From NCBI GenBank assembly GCA_965223955.1, contig OZ245029.1, forward strand, positions 1,860,001 through 1,924,000: a DNA stretch of 64,000 nucleotides, written 5' to 3'. Below are positions 1-8,579 of the stretch, piece after piece. The DNA is from Bin75 sp965223955. GTDB taxonomy: Bacteria > Nitrospirota > Nitrospiria > Nitrospirales > UBA8639. Position 1 is the stretch's first letter. Each line of letters starts with the position of its first letter. Below the pieces are notes generated by a model that made no database searches, was not told the DNA's origin, and saw only the letters and a program-made list of their open reading frames with translations. The position numbers and the translations under genes are program-made.

Positions 1-98
1 ACGTTTTTCATGAGAGTTAACGAAAAGAAGATGACGTCGTCTCAGAATAACAAACTCTTCGTGTTCTGTCATTGACACTATGAAAACACTGGGATAGC
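1..98. other. Left edge, no assignable gene
   Basis: On the plus strand one frame stays open from base 1 to a TGA at 73-75 and could be the last two dozen codons of a gene starting outside the window. Nothing recognisable is encoded, so no gene is called. Confidence 0.3.
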
Positions 99-665
99 GT
101 GTCTCGCCGTATGCCACTCTCTATCATCATAGACGGATACAATTTACTGGGAGCTCTCGGCAAGAAAAAGTCGGAGGAGCCAACCGACGGTGCCGGGACG
201 CGGGAAGCCCTCATCCGGCGGCTTTCGTTGTACAGCCAATCCAAAGGGCATCCCGTGACCGTGGTGTTTGATGCCTGGCGGGAGCAGACAGGGCTTGAGC
301 ATTACGAACACCGGACGGGGGTGCAGGTGGTGTTTACCAAACGGGGAGAGCGTGCCGATCAGGTTATCCAACGCCTGGCCCGGCAGTATGGTCAAGCCTG
401 TGCCGTGGTTTCTTCGGATTTGGAGATTATCCAGACGGCCAAAGCCCATGGGGCCTTTGTGATGAAGTCTCAAGAATTTCAAGTAAAACTCGAACTTTTT
501 GGAGATAAAAAAACCCTTATCAGGAAACCTCAAGCCATTTCCTTGACGCAAGGCGGGGCAAAGATCGAAGACGAGAGACCTCCGGAACGCCCCAATAAAA
601 AAGGCAATCCTCGTAAGTTGCCAAAATCCGTCCGGGCACGGAAACGCCAGCTCAGGGGATTCTGA
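99..665 (+). CDS. NYN-domain RNase-like protein (YacP/Rae1 type)
   Basis: Predicted PIN-like NYN-domain protein of the YacP/DUF901 group, whose characterised relatives are endoribonucleases. The N-terminus shows the family opening IIIDGYNLL, followed by VVFDAWR and VVSSDLEI, which carry the acidic residues expected of a PIN-like active site. The C-terminal tail is rich in Lys and Arg and may contact RNA. The start shown is a GTG at 99 with GGGA four bases upstream. An ATG at 111 (protein beginning MPLSIIIDGYN) fits the family equally well. The 3' end overlaps the convergent tatD gene by 14 bp. The substrate is unknown. Confidence 0.8.
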   Translation: MSRRMPLSIIIDGYNLLGALGKKKSEEPTDGAGTREALIRRLSLYSQSKGHPVTVVFDAWREQTGLEHYEHRTGVQVVFTKRGERADQVIQRLARQYGQACAVVSSDLEIIQTAKAHGAFVMKSQEFQVKLELFGDKKTLIRKPQAISLTQGGAKIEDERPPERPNKKGNPRKLPKSVRARKRQLRGF

Positions 666-1425
666 AGACACGTTTTGTATTTTCAACGGTGGCCCGTGCA
701 ATGGATTCAACGGACCCGTTTCCACGGATCTCCGCCAATGTTTCCGCCACGTATTGTACGTAGGCGGGTTCATTCCGTTTCCCGCGATAGGGAACAGGCG
801 CGAGATAGGGACAATCCGTTTCGACCATGAGACGGTCGAGAGGAACGGTCTTCGCGATGTCCCGCAACATCGTCGCATTCTTGAACGTCAGCACGCCGGA
901 AAAGGAAAGATAAAAACCCAGGTCCAGTGCGTCCTTGGCGAGCCACATGTCTCCTGAAAAACAATGGAAGACGCCGCCGACGTCAACCGCGCCCTCTTCC
1001 CGAAGGATCTTCACGGTATCTTCCTGGGCTTCACGCGTGTGAATGACAAGAGGAAGGGCCAGTTCGCGTGCAAGGTGAATCTGCTCACGAAACCGTTGGC
1101 GTTGGATCTCCCGTGGAGAATGGTCATAATGATAGTCCAACCCGATTTCGCCATAGGCCACGACTTTCGGGTGTCGGGCCAGTGACCGAAACGACTCATA
1201 CCAGCCTTCTCCGATTTCCTTGGCTTCGTGCGGGTGGACGCCGATGGTGGCAAAGACGTGAGGATGCGCTTGTGCCAGGGCAACGGCGGCTTGGCTGGTA
1301 GCTAAATCACAGCCAATCGTGACGATGGCTTCAATGCAGGCAGCTTCGGCACGTTGAAGGACGTTGTCCCGATCGGTATCGTATCTCAGATCATCCAAAT
1401 GAGCATGGCTGTCGATGAGCATCAT
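652..1425 (-). CDS. tatD: TatD family deoxyribonuclease/metal hydrolase
   Basis: Metal-dependent hydrolase of the TatD family (amidohydrolase-type TIM barrel); characterised members are 3'-5' DNases. The metal ligands are visible as the N-terminal DSHAHLD motif, the EIGLDYH motif near residue 95, VIHTRE, VFHCFSG and the late ETDCPYLAP. The length of 257 residues is normal for the family. The ATG at 1425 is followed at once by a second ATG, so either could be used. The gene converges on the NYN gene with a 14-bp overlap. It is often annotated ycfH/tatD, and the physiological substrate is not settled. Confidence 0.9.
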   Translation of the reverse strand: MMLIDSHAHLDDLRYDTDRDNVLQRAEAACIEAIVTIGCDLATSQAAVALAQAHPHVFATIGVHPHEAKEIGEGWYESFRSLARHPKVVAYGEIGLDYHYDHSPREIQRQRFREQIHLARELALPLVIHTREAQEDTVKILREEGAVDVGGVFHCFSGDMWLAKDALDLGFYLSFSGVLTFKNATMLRDIAKTVPLDRLMVETDCPYLAPVPYRGKRNEPAYVQYVAETLAEIRGNGSVESIARATVENTKRVFRIP

Positions 1426-1494
1426 AACTCTCCGTATTCACGTTAGCGGGGAATCCTAGCACATCATCCGTCACCAAAGAAGCCGGGGGAGTCA

Positions 1495-2040
1495 ATGGAT
1501 TGGGATACGGCACTGTTTTACGCCGTCAATGGGTGGGTCGGCCAGTCATCAGCCTTGGATTGGTTGATGCTGCAATGCTCATCGGCGAGAAATTTCGTCG
1601 TGTTGGTTGTGGCGTATCTGGCCTGGCGGGTATGGATCGATTGGCGTCACGGCATGCTGGTGACGTCGGTCCTGGGTGTCTCGATCGGTGCAGGGGATTT
1701 CGTCGGGGCCCAAATCAAGCTATGGCTGGCTCGTCCGCGGCCGTGTCAGGTTCTTCTGAACGTCAATGAACTGGCCGGATGCGGGGGCCTGTTCAGCCTG
1801 CCGTCCAATCATGCCGTGAACGCGGCAACCACCGCGGTCTTTCTTGGTGTGCTGTTCCCCTCGACCCGATGGGTCGTGGGCCCCCTTCTGCTCCTTGGCG
1901 GCATCTCCCGCGTCTACCTTGGGGCACATTACCCAACGGACGTGCTTGCGGGATGGTGTCTCGGCGGTCTACTGGGCATGACCGTCGGGTACCTTATCGC
2001 AAGAAGTCCATGGCATGAAAAAGCGTGCAACACCAAGTAG
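1495..2040 (+). CDS. PAP2 superfamily membrane phosphatase
   Basis: Integral membrane acid phosphatase of the PAP2 superfamily, probably acting on lipid phosphates or undecaprenyl pyrophosphate. All three signature motifs are present: KX6RP as KLWLARPRP (residues 75-83), PSNH in place of PSGH, and SRX5HXXXD as SRVYLGAHYPTD. Several hydrophobic segments span the protein. Its 181 residues suit a small single-domain member. It lies alone on the plus strand between tatD and htpX. Whether it recycles the cell-wall carrier or dephosphorylates another lipid cannot be told from sequence. Confidence 0.85.
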   Translation: MDWDTALFYAVNGWVGQSSALDWLMLQCSSARNFVVLVVAYLAWRVWIDWRHGMLVTSVLGVSIGAGDFVGAQIKLWLARPRPCQVLLNVNELAGCGGLFSLPSNHAVNAATTAVFLGVLFPSTRWVVGPLLLLGGISRVYLGAHYPTDVLAGWCLGGLLGMTVGYLIARSPWHEKACNTK

Positions 2041-2105
2041 CGCGTCGCGTCATCGGGTTTGCCTGTATTCCCATCCCGCGAACATCAATGCAACTTTTCT
2101 GACGT

Positions 2106-2990
2106 TTACAGCTTCCGCAAGGCGGCGACGCGGGCTTCGATCGGCGGATGCGTCGAGAAGATCTGCATAAAACTTCGAGACTGCCCTGAGATTTTCATGG
2201 TCGCCAGGGCATCTTCCGTCTGATACTGGTATTCGACCTGTTTGACCCATCGGTCAATCGCTTGCAGCGCCGAGATCATATCCTCTTTGCCTACCGTATT
2301 GGCTGCAAATTTGTCGGCGGAAAATTCCCGGCGTCGTGACCACCAACTGATGGGAATCATCGCGAGGATCGATAAGACGATCTGGAGAAAAAAGTAGACG
2401 CCGATGCCCAGCATGGGATTGCGTTCGGCTACCTGGCGATACACGATTCTGCTGATAAAATAGACGAAGGTATTCATCAAGCCGGCCAGGATCGTCGTCG
2501 TAAACATATCGCCATTATAGACGTGCCCCATTTCATGGGCCAGGACGGCCCGCACTTCTCCTTCGTTCAGGTTGGTCAGTAAGCCGGTTGACACGGCAAC
2601 CATCGAGTTGTTCTTCGACGGCCCTGTGGCAAAGGCATTGGGGTCCGGCGAGTCGTACAGCCAGACTTCCGGCGTTTTAATGTTCAGCCGATTGGCGATC
2701 TTCTGTACCGTCTCATACACGAGTAATTCGGCGGGGTGCTGCGGTTGGGTAATCTGCCTGCAATTCAACATCATTCGCGCCATTTTCTTGGAAAACGCCA
2801 AGCTGAGGAAGGCTCCGCCGAATCCAAGGACAAAGGCCCACAAGAGGTCCTGATGAACGAACGAGCCGCTGAGGTCGATCCCAAACGCCGGGAGGACCAT
2901 TTCCGAGAGAATCGTGAAGGTGATCGAAAGGGTGATAAAAATCAGGATGTTGGACAGCAGCAGCAAGCCGACGCCTTTCAGCTTTTTCAT
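2106..2990 (-). CDS. htpX: HtpX-type M48 membrane metalloprotease
   Basis: Zinc-dependent membrane protease of family M48B, involved in quality control of membrane proteins. The zinc motif HEMGH is at residues 152-156, with the third-ligand region around SRRREFSAD. Two hydrophobic hairpins precede and follow the catalytic domain (residues 8-30 and 49-66; then about 165-215). The length of 294 residues matches E. coli HtpX (about 293). A good Shine-Dalgarno sequence (GAGGAGGAACG on the minus strand) lies before the ATG at 2990. The gene is monocistronic, convergent with the PAP2 gene. Confidence 0.95.
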   Translation of the reverse strand: MKKLKGVGLLLLSNILIFITLSITFTILSEMVLPAFGIDLSGSFVHQDLLWAFVLGFGGAFLSLAFSKKMARMMLNCRQITQPQHPAELLVYETVQKIANRLNIKTPEVWLYDSPDPNAFATGPSKNNSMVAVSTGLLTNLNEGEVRAVLAHEMGHVYNGDMFTTTILAGLMNTFVYFISRIVYRQVAERNPMLGIGVYFFLQIVLSILAMIPISWWSRRREFSADKFAANTVGKEDMISALQAIDRWVKQVEYQYQTEDALATMKISGQSRSFMQIFSTHPPIEARVAALRKL

Positions 2991-3316
2991 TCGTTCCTCC
3001 TCTACAAAAACACTTTGCCTGTTGATGAGCCGTGAATTATGAACTCGTATACTGTTTCATGAAATGCCGGTAGCCGGGCCGTTAAAGACGGGGCAGGAAG
3101 AAAGTGACTTGCCTTGAAACCCTCAAGAAGTCCCCTCTATATTTCTTTTATTAATGATATAGTAATACCATTTTTTTGTGAGTCAAGGTGGGATGTTCGC
3201 CGGGATGAGGCCCTGCAAATGTTCTCTACCTCCCCTCACCCCTCCTTACAAAAGAGGGGAATTGGGAAACAACTTGCCCACCTGTAGGCCGGTAGGAAAA
3301 GGAAAGGCGGAAAAGA
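2991..3316. other. Intergenic region with AT-rich promoter-like stretch
   Basis: This gap separates htpX from the cupredoxin gene. It contains an AT-rich run around 3140-3180 suitable for a promoter, and one half-copy of the palindromic repeat family B (annotated separately). No gene is seen. Confidence 0.5.
3224..3264. repeat. Palindromic repeat family B, half copy
   Basis: Begins CTCTACCTCCCCTC and continues into a CCTCCTTAC/GAGGGG hairpin. It matches one arm of the complete copies at 16307-16431 and 54975-55064. Only one arm is present here. Confidence 0.75.
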
Positions 3317-3754
3317 TTGATGGGACATAAACCTTGGGTGGCCGTGCTGTTCGGTTGTGCATTGCTGGTTTTTTCTTCAGGGGTTTCTCGTGGGGAGACC
3401 GACGAGGAGGTTCTGGTTCTTCAACCGGATGCCGATGGGATACAGCGGGCCTTCATTGTACTGGACAGTTATGAGTACACGCCGCCGCACATCAGCGTCG
3501 AGGCGGGCTTGCCGATCGAGCTTCAGCTTGAAAACCAGAGTTTTCTGACTCCACACAATTTCGTCCTTGATTATCCGGACGTGGCTTTGCAGCATGACGT
3601 CAGCGTGGATGCCGGAGATAGCGTCACGATCCGGTTTTCGGTGCAGACTCCGGGAACGTACACCTTTTATTGCGATAAGCAATTGCTGTTTTTCCCCAGC
3701 CATCGCGAAGAGGGGATGGAGGGGCGTCTCGAGGTTCGGCCGGAGAGTCGATGA
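3317..3754 (+). CDS. Secreted cupredoxin-domain protein
   Basis: Small exported blue-copper-like protein of 145 residues. A signal peptide covers about residues 1-26 (hydrophobic core VAVLFGCALLVFSSG). The remainder is a cupredoxin fold with a type-1 copper ligand set: His80 in TPHNF, Cys119 in FYCDK, His129 and Met134 in SHREEGM. A periplasmic electron-transfer role is expected, but the partner is unknown. The stop overlaps the start of the next gene in an ATGA (4 bp), so the two are translationally coupled. The link to the squalene-synthase-like gene is notable, because that enzyme needs NADPH rather than a copper protein. Confidence 0.8.
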   Translation: MMGHKPWVAVLFGCALLVFSSGVSRGETDEEVLVLQPDADGIQRAFIVLDSYEYTPPHISVEAGLPIELQLENQSFLTPHNFVLDYPDVALQHDVSVDAGDSVTIRFSVQTPGTYTFYCDKQLLFFPSHREEGMEGRLEVRPESR

Positions 3755-4797
3755 TGCGTGCGAAACACGTCGAGCGTTATTTACTGCATGACGTTTTAAA
3801 ACAGGTTTCGCGTTCGTTTTATCTGACCCTGGCCGTGTTGCCGGGGAGCGTGGCCAAACAGGTGGGGTTGGCGTATCTGTTCGCGCGCGCGGCCGATACG
3901 ATTGCGGACGCGGGCCGGATGGATCGGGGCACCAGGGCAACGCTGTTACGGCAACTCAAGCTCCAATTCGTTCGGGAATCCTGCAATCGGGAAGAAGTCA
4001 AGGCCATTCAAGCTGTGACGGCCCCACAACAGGAGCATCCTGGTGAACGCACGTTACTCGAACACCTGGATCGCTGTTTCGAGGCGTACGAAAACCTGGC
4101 ACCTGACGATCAGGCGGAGGTCCGTGACGTCCTGCCGATTCTTATCAGTGGCATGGAAATGGATCTGGATCGTTTCCCAGGGGAATCCGAGGCTGAACTG
4201 GCCGCGCTTTCTTCGTTGGAGGATCTCGACCTTTATACGTATAAGATCGCGGGCTGCGTCGGGGAGTTTTGGACCAATATCATGTATGCCCATTTGCCGC
4301 GCATACGCCGCACGTGGGACCGGGAATCCAAAATTCGTACGGGCATCCGGTTCGGCAAAGGGCTCCAATTGACCAACATTTTGAAAGATCTGTCCAAGGA
4401 CCTGCGCCGCGGACGCTGTTACATTCCCTTGGAGTTGTTGGCGCAGGCAGGCTTGGAACCTCGCGATTTATTGGATAAGCGCACGATGGCGGCCTTCAGC
4501 CCCATCCTGCACACGTTGGTGAAGACCGCCCTCGCACATTTGGATCAAGGATGGCTGTACGCCACGTCCATTCCACGACGCGACCTTCGTCTTCGACTGG
4601 CCTGTATGTGGCCGATTCTCATCGCCCTGAAAACGCTGCATCTCCTGACCACGTGCGACAATATCCTGGACCCCGCCCAACAATTGAAAATTTCCCGGTT
4701 CGAGGTCTATCGGATTATGGCTGCCTCTACACTGACCGGCGGAAGCAGAACCATTGGCACGGCCTATTGGGGGCACCTCCGCAAGACAATTGGATAA
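3751..4797 (+). CDS. Squalene/phytoene synthase family protein
   Basis: Head-to-head prenyl synthase (trans-isoprenyl diphosphate synthase family), most likely joining two farnesyl diphosphates toward squalene and hopanoids, or two geranylgeranyl diphosphates toward phytoene. Both Asp-rich metal and diphosphate motifs are present: DTIAD (D49-D53) and DLSKD (D213-D217, within NILKDLSKDLRRGRCYIP). The N-terminus SRSFYLTLAVLP is characteristic of the family. The length of 348 residues is in range. It overlaps the cupredoxin gene by 4 bp and appears to be the second gene of a two-gene operon. Product specificity cannot be fixed from sequence alone. Confidence 0.85.
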   Translation: MMRAKHVERYLLHDVLKQVSRSFYLTLAVLPGSVAKQVGLAYLFARAADTIADAGRMDRGTRATLLRQLKLQFVRESCNREEVKAIQAVTAPQQEHPGERTLLEHLDRCFEAYENLAPDDQAEVRDVLPILISGMEMDLDRFPGESEAELAALSSLEDLDLYTYKIAGCVGEFWTNIMYAHLPRIRRTWDRESKIRTGIRFGKGLQLTNILKDLSKDLRRGRCYIPLELLAQAGLEPRDLLDKRTMAAFSPILHTLVKTALAHLDQGWLYATSIPRRDLRLRLACMWPILIALKTLHLLTTCDNILDPAQQLKISRFEVYRIMAASTLTGGSRTIGTAYWGHLRKTIG

Positions 4798-4803
4798 AAG
4801 CGA

Positions 4804-5031
4804 TTACTCGGGTTGGGGCACGAGCAGCTTTTCTCCTTTTTGAAAGACGGCGTAAATGGCTTGTGAGGGACAGGCATCGAGGCACATCCGACACGTTTCC
4901 ATGCACCGTGATTCGTCGAATTTATACGGGGGGGTCGATAACCAGGCCCCGGTGGGACAGACAGGAATACACACGGCCTTATGCGTGCAGCGATCAGGAT
5001 GACGAACCAAATGGTCCCGCGTTAGCATCAT
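4804..5031 (-). CDS. 4Fe-4S ferredoxin-like protein
   Basis: Small iron-sulfur electron carrier of about 75 residues. It has two cysteine clusters: CTHKAVCIPVCP, where the first spacing is longer than in the standard CxxCxxC motif, and CMETCRMCLDACP. Two 4Fe-4S clusters are therefore plausible, the first in a divergent site. The ATG at 5031 is preferred because GGAG lies at the right spacing before it; an upstream ATG at 5094 would add 21 residues. It heads toward the squalene synthase gene on the opposite strand. The 138-aa and 2Fe-2S genes upstream on the same strand could be co-transcribed with it. Confidence 0.75.
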   Translation of the reverse strand: MMLTRDHLVRHPDRCTHKAVCIPVCPTGAWLSTPPYKFDESRCMETCRMCLDACPSQAIYAVFQKGEKLLVPQPE

Positions 5032-5103
5032 GGGTTTTACTCCTTCAAAGAGCCCCCCGGAGAACATATCCAGCATATTTTCGGGGCGTCGCATGTTAAA
5101 GAA

Positions 5104-5520
5104 TTAAGAATTCCACTTTTTCACGAGTGAACGAATCCGGTCTTTTAACTCGGGGATGTCTTCCAGGTTATTGTGAATGGCTCCAAGGATGTTTTCCATT
5201 CGTGCCGTCCTGGTCGCTTCCCTGTCACGTTGGGCGAGTGCTTCATATTCGCGATAGGCATCGGGGTAGAGGGTGCGGAGACGGGTTGCAACAGCAGTGA
5301 TCCCATCCCGGAGTTGCTGAGGTTCCGGCGCAAGAGGTGGTACAATGGCAAAAGAACCGTTATCCAGCATGAGTACCTTTGCTTCGCTTTGTTCAATCGA
5401 GGTCACGGACGTGATGGTGTGGCCGGCCACCTCATCCCAGGTCCGGAGTAACCCGGGAAATTGTTTGAGGAACGCGACTTTTTCCTGATTCGCTTTCCAT
5501 TTGGCTTCGTTTGCCGACAT
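5104..5520 (-). CDS. Hypothetical protein between two Fe-S genes
   Basis: Soluble 138-residue protein that I do not recognise. It is charged and largely helical in appearance. The C-terminal half (from about residue 85) is rich in Glu, Arg and Ala and may form a helical bundle or coiled coil. It has no cysteines, so it is not itself an Fe-S carrier. It lies between the small 4Fe-4S ferredoxin gene (72 bp downstream) and the 2Fe-2S thioredoxin-like gene upstream, all on the minus strand. That position suggests a shared transcript, but no function can be assigned. Confidence 0.65.
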   Translation of the reverse strand: MSANEAKWKANQEKVAFLKQFPGLLRTWDEVAGHTITSVTSIEQSEAKVLMLDNGSFAIVPPLAPEPQQLRDGITAVATRLRTLYPDAYREYEALAQRDREATRTARMENILGAIHNNLEDIPELKDRIRSLVKKWNS

Positions 5521-5592
5521 GTGGGCTTGCGTGCTTTGATCGCTACGGTTGAGAGTGAGGCTGTTCCCTTGTCACACCATGGGATTGAACGT

Positions 5593-5958
5593 CTAAGGGG
5601 AAATCAGGGTGGCGCGAGATTCGAGCTGTTGCGGAGGAACGTCGTGCCCCGGCATCAGCAGGCGTTCGACCAATTCACCCTTGACCACGTGCCGTTCCAT
5701 AATTTCAGTGACGTCGGCCTCGTTCCCGACCCAATACCAGACGCCTTCCGGATAAATGACGACGCTGGGACCATATTCACAATGATCCAAACACCCTGCC
5801 TTATTGGCACGGACGATGCCTTTGAGCCCGAGCCGCTGGACTTCCTGTTTGAAGAATGCGTGAAGTTCCGCGGACCGGTTATCGGCACAGCACCCTCTCG
5901 GGTCGCCCTTGGGCCGTTGATTAATGCAAATGAAAATATGATGCTTGAAGCCACTCAT
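5593..5958 (-). CDS. Thioredoxin-like 2Fe-2S ferredoxin
   Basis: Predicted 2Fe-2S ferredoxin of the thioredoxin-like (NuoE/Shethna-type) fold, 121 residues. The N-terminal ICINQRP...GCC segment and the later AGCLDHCEYGP segment supply the four cysteines in the usual C-x(10-12)-C ... C-x3-C order. The motif VVIYPEGVWY following the second pair is also typical. It would act in cytoplasmic electron transfer, though the partner enzyme is not in the window. It appears to be the first gene of the small minus-strand cluster with the 138-aa protein and the 4Fe-4S ferredoxin. Confidence 0.82.
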   Translation of the reverse strand: MSGFKHHIFICINQRPKGDPRGCCADNRSAELHAFFKQEVQRLGLKGIVRANKAGCLDHCEYGPSVVIYPEGVWYWVGNEADVTEIMERHVVKGELVERLLMPGHDVPPQQLESRATLISP

Positions 5959-6103
5959 GATTGCGTTTCTTAGCAGATTTCGTTGCGAAGCACAAAAAAA
6001 ATAGTACAGGAGGGCTCTTTCTCGTGTCCAGTATTATGCGAGAATGGAGAAAGCGGGATTGTGAATGTTCGTTGACAGAATGAGGGGCTGCCCACCTCAG
6101 AGT

Positions 6104-6187
6104 TGTCATTCCGAGCGAAGTGAGGAATCTCTCGCTCAATAACCGAACACCTCAACTACGAGATCCTTCGCGTTGCTCAGGATGACA
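6104..6187. repeat. Palindromic repeat family A, copy 1
   Basis: Imperfect inverted repeat. It starts TGTCATTCCGAGCGAAG and ends CTCAGGATGACA, with AGGAATCTCT and AGATCCTTCG facing each other inside. Copies with the same ends are at 8813-8903 and 59632-59715. It lies in the 270-bp gap upstream of ald, just after a TTCGTTGACAG motif also found near other copies. Confidence 0.8.
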
Positions 6188-6228
6188 GAAGAAGTATTGA
6201 TAACAGCAACGCGAGCCGCTGAATCGGG

Positions 6229-7338
6229 ATGAAAATCGGAATTCCCAAAGAACGCAAAGACCATGAATTTCGGGTAGCCTTAACCACGGAAGGCGTGGAT
6301 GAACTCGTCCGGAACGGCCATGAAGTGTGGGTCGAAACCAATGCCGGGCAGGGAGTGGATTTTCCTGATGACTCGTATCATGCCGTGGGAGCTCGAATCG
6401 CCTCGTCGGAAGAAGAGATCTTCGACCGGGCCGAACTGGTCCTGAAAGTCAAAGATCCGCTTATAGCGGAGGTTGCGTACTTGCAGCCCCGCCATACGTT
6501 GTTCACGTTTCTTCATTTGGCTTCTTCCAAGCCTCTGACCGAGGCCTTGATGCAATCGGGGAGTACGGCCATTGCGTATGAAACAACGGAAAATGAATGG
6601 GGGCATCTACCGATGTTGCAGCCCATGAGTCAAATTGCCGGGAAACTGGCGATTCAAATCGGCGCTCATTTTCTGGAGCGGACGCACGGCGGCAAGGGGA
6701 TTCTCCTGGGCGGCGTCCCAGGGGTGCCCCGGGGACACGTCGTGATTCTCGGGGCCGGCGGAGTGAGCTCAGCCGCCGTGGGCGTCGCTCTTGGGATCGG
6801 GGCGCGAGTCACCGTCATCGGCAATGATATCAATCAACTGCAAGGGTTACAGGAGCGCTTCGGGAACAGCCTGACGACCTTGGCTTCTCAAAGACTCACG
6901 ATTGCGGAAGCCGTGAAAAGCGCGGATTTGTTGATTGGCGCCGTCATGATCAAAGGTGCGAAAAGCCCGGTTCTGGTTTCCCGATCCATGGTGGCGACGA
7001 TGAAAAAAGGCACGTTAATCATGGATATTGCGGTTGACCAGGGAGGATGTGTTGAAACCACGAGGCCGACAACGCACGCCGACCCCATTTTCGAAGTGGA
7101 TGGAGTCCGGCATTACGGCGTGACAAATATTCCCGGTATTGTGCCACAAACTTCAACCTATGCCTTGACCCACGCAGCTCTACCTTTTATAGTCCAGTTG
7201 GCCAACGTGGGAATCGAAGCATCTCTCCGGGCTGATCCGGGTATTGCCCGAGGCGTCAATATTCGTCATGGGGCGATCACCTATCCGGCTGTCGCCGAGG
7301 CGCATGGATTATCCTGTGAACCACTTGTCCGGAAATAG
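6229..7338 (+). CDS. ald: Alanine dehydrogenase
   Basis: NAD-dependent L-alanine dehydrogenase (alanine to pyruvate plus ammonium, reversible), 369 residues, normal length. The N-terminus MKIGIPKERKDHEFRVALT is the family signature. The substrate region carries AYETTE and the helix LPMLQPMSQIAGKLAIQ. The Rossmann motif is VVILGAGGVSSAAVGVALGIGARV. DIAVDQGGCVETTRPTTH and VTNIPGIVPQTST are also conserved. The enzyme links carbon and nitrogen pools, consistent with the ammonium-assimilation block elsewhere in the window. It is followed 19 bp later by tRNA-Pro. No clear Shine-Dalgarno sequence is seen. Confidence 0.95.
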   Translation: MKIGIPKERKDHEFRVALTTEGVDELVRNGHEVWVETNAGQGVDFPDDSYHAVGARIASSEEEIFDRAELVLKVKDPLIAEVAYLQPRHTLFTFLHLASSKPLTEALMQSGSTAIAYETTENEWGHLPMLQPMSQIAGKLAIQIGAHFLERTHGGKGILLGGVPGVPRGHVVILGAGGVSSAAVGVALGIGARVTVIGNDINQLQGLQERFGNSLTTLASQRLTIAEAVKSADLLIGAVMIKGAKSPVLVSRSMVATMKKGTLIMDIAVDQGGCVETTRPTTHADPIFEVDGVRHYGVTNIPGIVPQTSTYALTHAALPFIVQLANVGIEASLRADPGIARGVNIRHGAITYPAVAEAHGLSCEPLVRK

Positions 7339-7357
7339 GAAACAGAAGCAAGGTCGT

Positions 7358-7434
<77 letters not shown>

Positions 7435-7530
7435 GCCATTGCTTCATGTCTTGATGGACCGCAGTCAAAATTTCCCCAAACTCACGTCAGAATCCTTGTC
7501 CGTTCATCACGGCATCGGGAACCTGATCCG

Positions 7531-8172
7531 ATGACTTTTCTGATTGTCATCGGAATCGGAATCGTGGCCGGCGTGATGGTTCTGGTCTGGTGGCGTCTCA
7601 GGTCGCTGACGCAAAAAGTCAAAGATGTCACGCGCCAACAGTATGACGGCCAGAACGAATTGAGGGAGACGGCCCGGCAACAGTCTGAAGCGCTCGCAAT
7701 CCTGCGATTGCAACTCGCCCAGTTGGCATCGGGCAAAGAACTTGACGGCACCCTGGTCCGGACGGGGAGTCTGTATCACCAGGCAAGTGCGGATGAAGTA
7801 CGGCAAATGATGGAGGGCCCTGCTGCGGGAACAGGTTCGGACTTGGTTGTCGTGGACGTTCGGAGCCAAAAAGAATTTCTCACAAATCACCTGCCTGGGG
7901 CCAAACATATTCCGTTCGAACATCTGGAAACGCGTTTCCAGGCCGAAGTCCCCAAGGAGACAAAAACAATTTTAGTGTATTGTACCCAAGGTGAACGAAG
8001 CCGGCTCGCTTGTGATTTCCTGAGCCGGGAAGGGTATACGACCCTTGTGACCATGCGGGATGGTTTTCAAAAATGGACGGGCCCGGTTCTGGGCACGGGG
8101 AGTCTCGACCTGGTGCAAATTCAATCCAGGACCCCGCACAACAACGTCGTCCGGGAAAGGGCGCAGTCCTAA
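7531..8172 (+). CDS. Membrane-anchored rhodanese-domain protein
   Basis: A 213-residue protein. An N-terminal transmembrane segment covers residues 2-22, then a predicted coiled coil (about 24-70, rich in Gln, Arg and Leu), then a rhodanese-like domain (about 85-190). The domain shows VVDVRSQKEFLTNHLPGAKHIP and the active-site loop YCTQGERS with Cys151, so sulfur-transferase chemistry is possible. It overlaps the next gene by one base (TAATG), so the two form an operon. The domain probably faces the cytoplasm if the N-terminus is out, but orientation cannot be fixed. Confidence 0.82.
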   Translation: MTFLIVIGIGIVAGVMVLVWWRLRSLTQKVKDVTRQQYDGQNELRETARQQSEALAILRLQLAQLASGKELDGTLVRTGSLYHQASADEVRQMMEGPAAGTGSDLVVVDVRSQKEFLTNHLPGAKHIPFEHLETRFQAEVPKETKTILVYCTQGERSRLACDFLSREGYTTLVTMRDGFQKWTGPVLGTGSLDLVQIQSRTPHNNVVRERAQS

Positions 8173-8579
8173 TGGCTGAACCGTATACCATCCTGAAGGT
8201 GATGGGGCCGTATCGTGAGCCGAGAGAGGCTGCCTTGTCTTTTGATTATTCCGTCCAACGCCCGCATTGGGCGACCCCACAGGGGGTTCGGGTCAAGATT
8301 GGTCTCGAAGAAGAATTGGACCTGCTGAAGACGAAGATCTTACAGCTTTCAGGAGGAACGGCGGGCCAGCAACTTCGAATCAATCAACTTCTCGGACGCG
8401 CGATCGGAGACCGCAAGCTTGAAATCGCCAATGAAGAAAACCTGTTCAACGACCGCCGTGACGTCATGCTCGACCCCTTCACGGGCTCATGGTCCCACCT
8501 CTTTCCCCGCCTCGAATCCTGGATGAACCAGGAACGCGACAGACTCCGACAGGAAATCCGCGAAAAAGTCGGCCTGTAG
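8172..8579 (+). CDS. Hypothetical protein coupled to the rhodanese gene
   Basis: Unrecognised 135-residue soluble protein beginning MAEPYTILKVMGPYREPREAA. It has no cysteine, signal peptide or membrane segment. The C-terminal part contains an aromatic patch (GSWSHLFPRLESWMNQERDRL). The ATG at 8172 shares its A with the stop codon of the rhodanese gene, which fixes the start and implies translational coupling; a longer in-frame ORF from 8073 is rejected because it overlaps the rhodanese gene by 100 bp. A role with the membrane rhodanese is inferred from position only. Confidence 0.7.
   Translation: MAEPYTILKVMGPYREPREAALSFDYSVQRPHWATPQGVRVKIGLEEELDLLKTKILQLSGGTAGQQLRINQLLGRAIGDRKLEIANEENLFNDRRDVMLDPFTGSWSHLFPRLESWMNQERDRLRQEIREKVGL

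Noticed and set aside
144..878. A long minus-strand ORF of 244 codons over the NYN gene
   Set aside because: It lies antisense to the NYN gene and overlaps tatD; its protein shows no family features.
7454..7534. Small ORF between tRNA-Pro and the rhodanese gene
   Set aside because: It has no ribosome site and is only the tail of a frame running through the tRNA.
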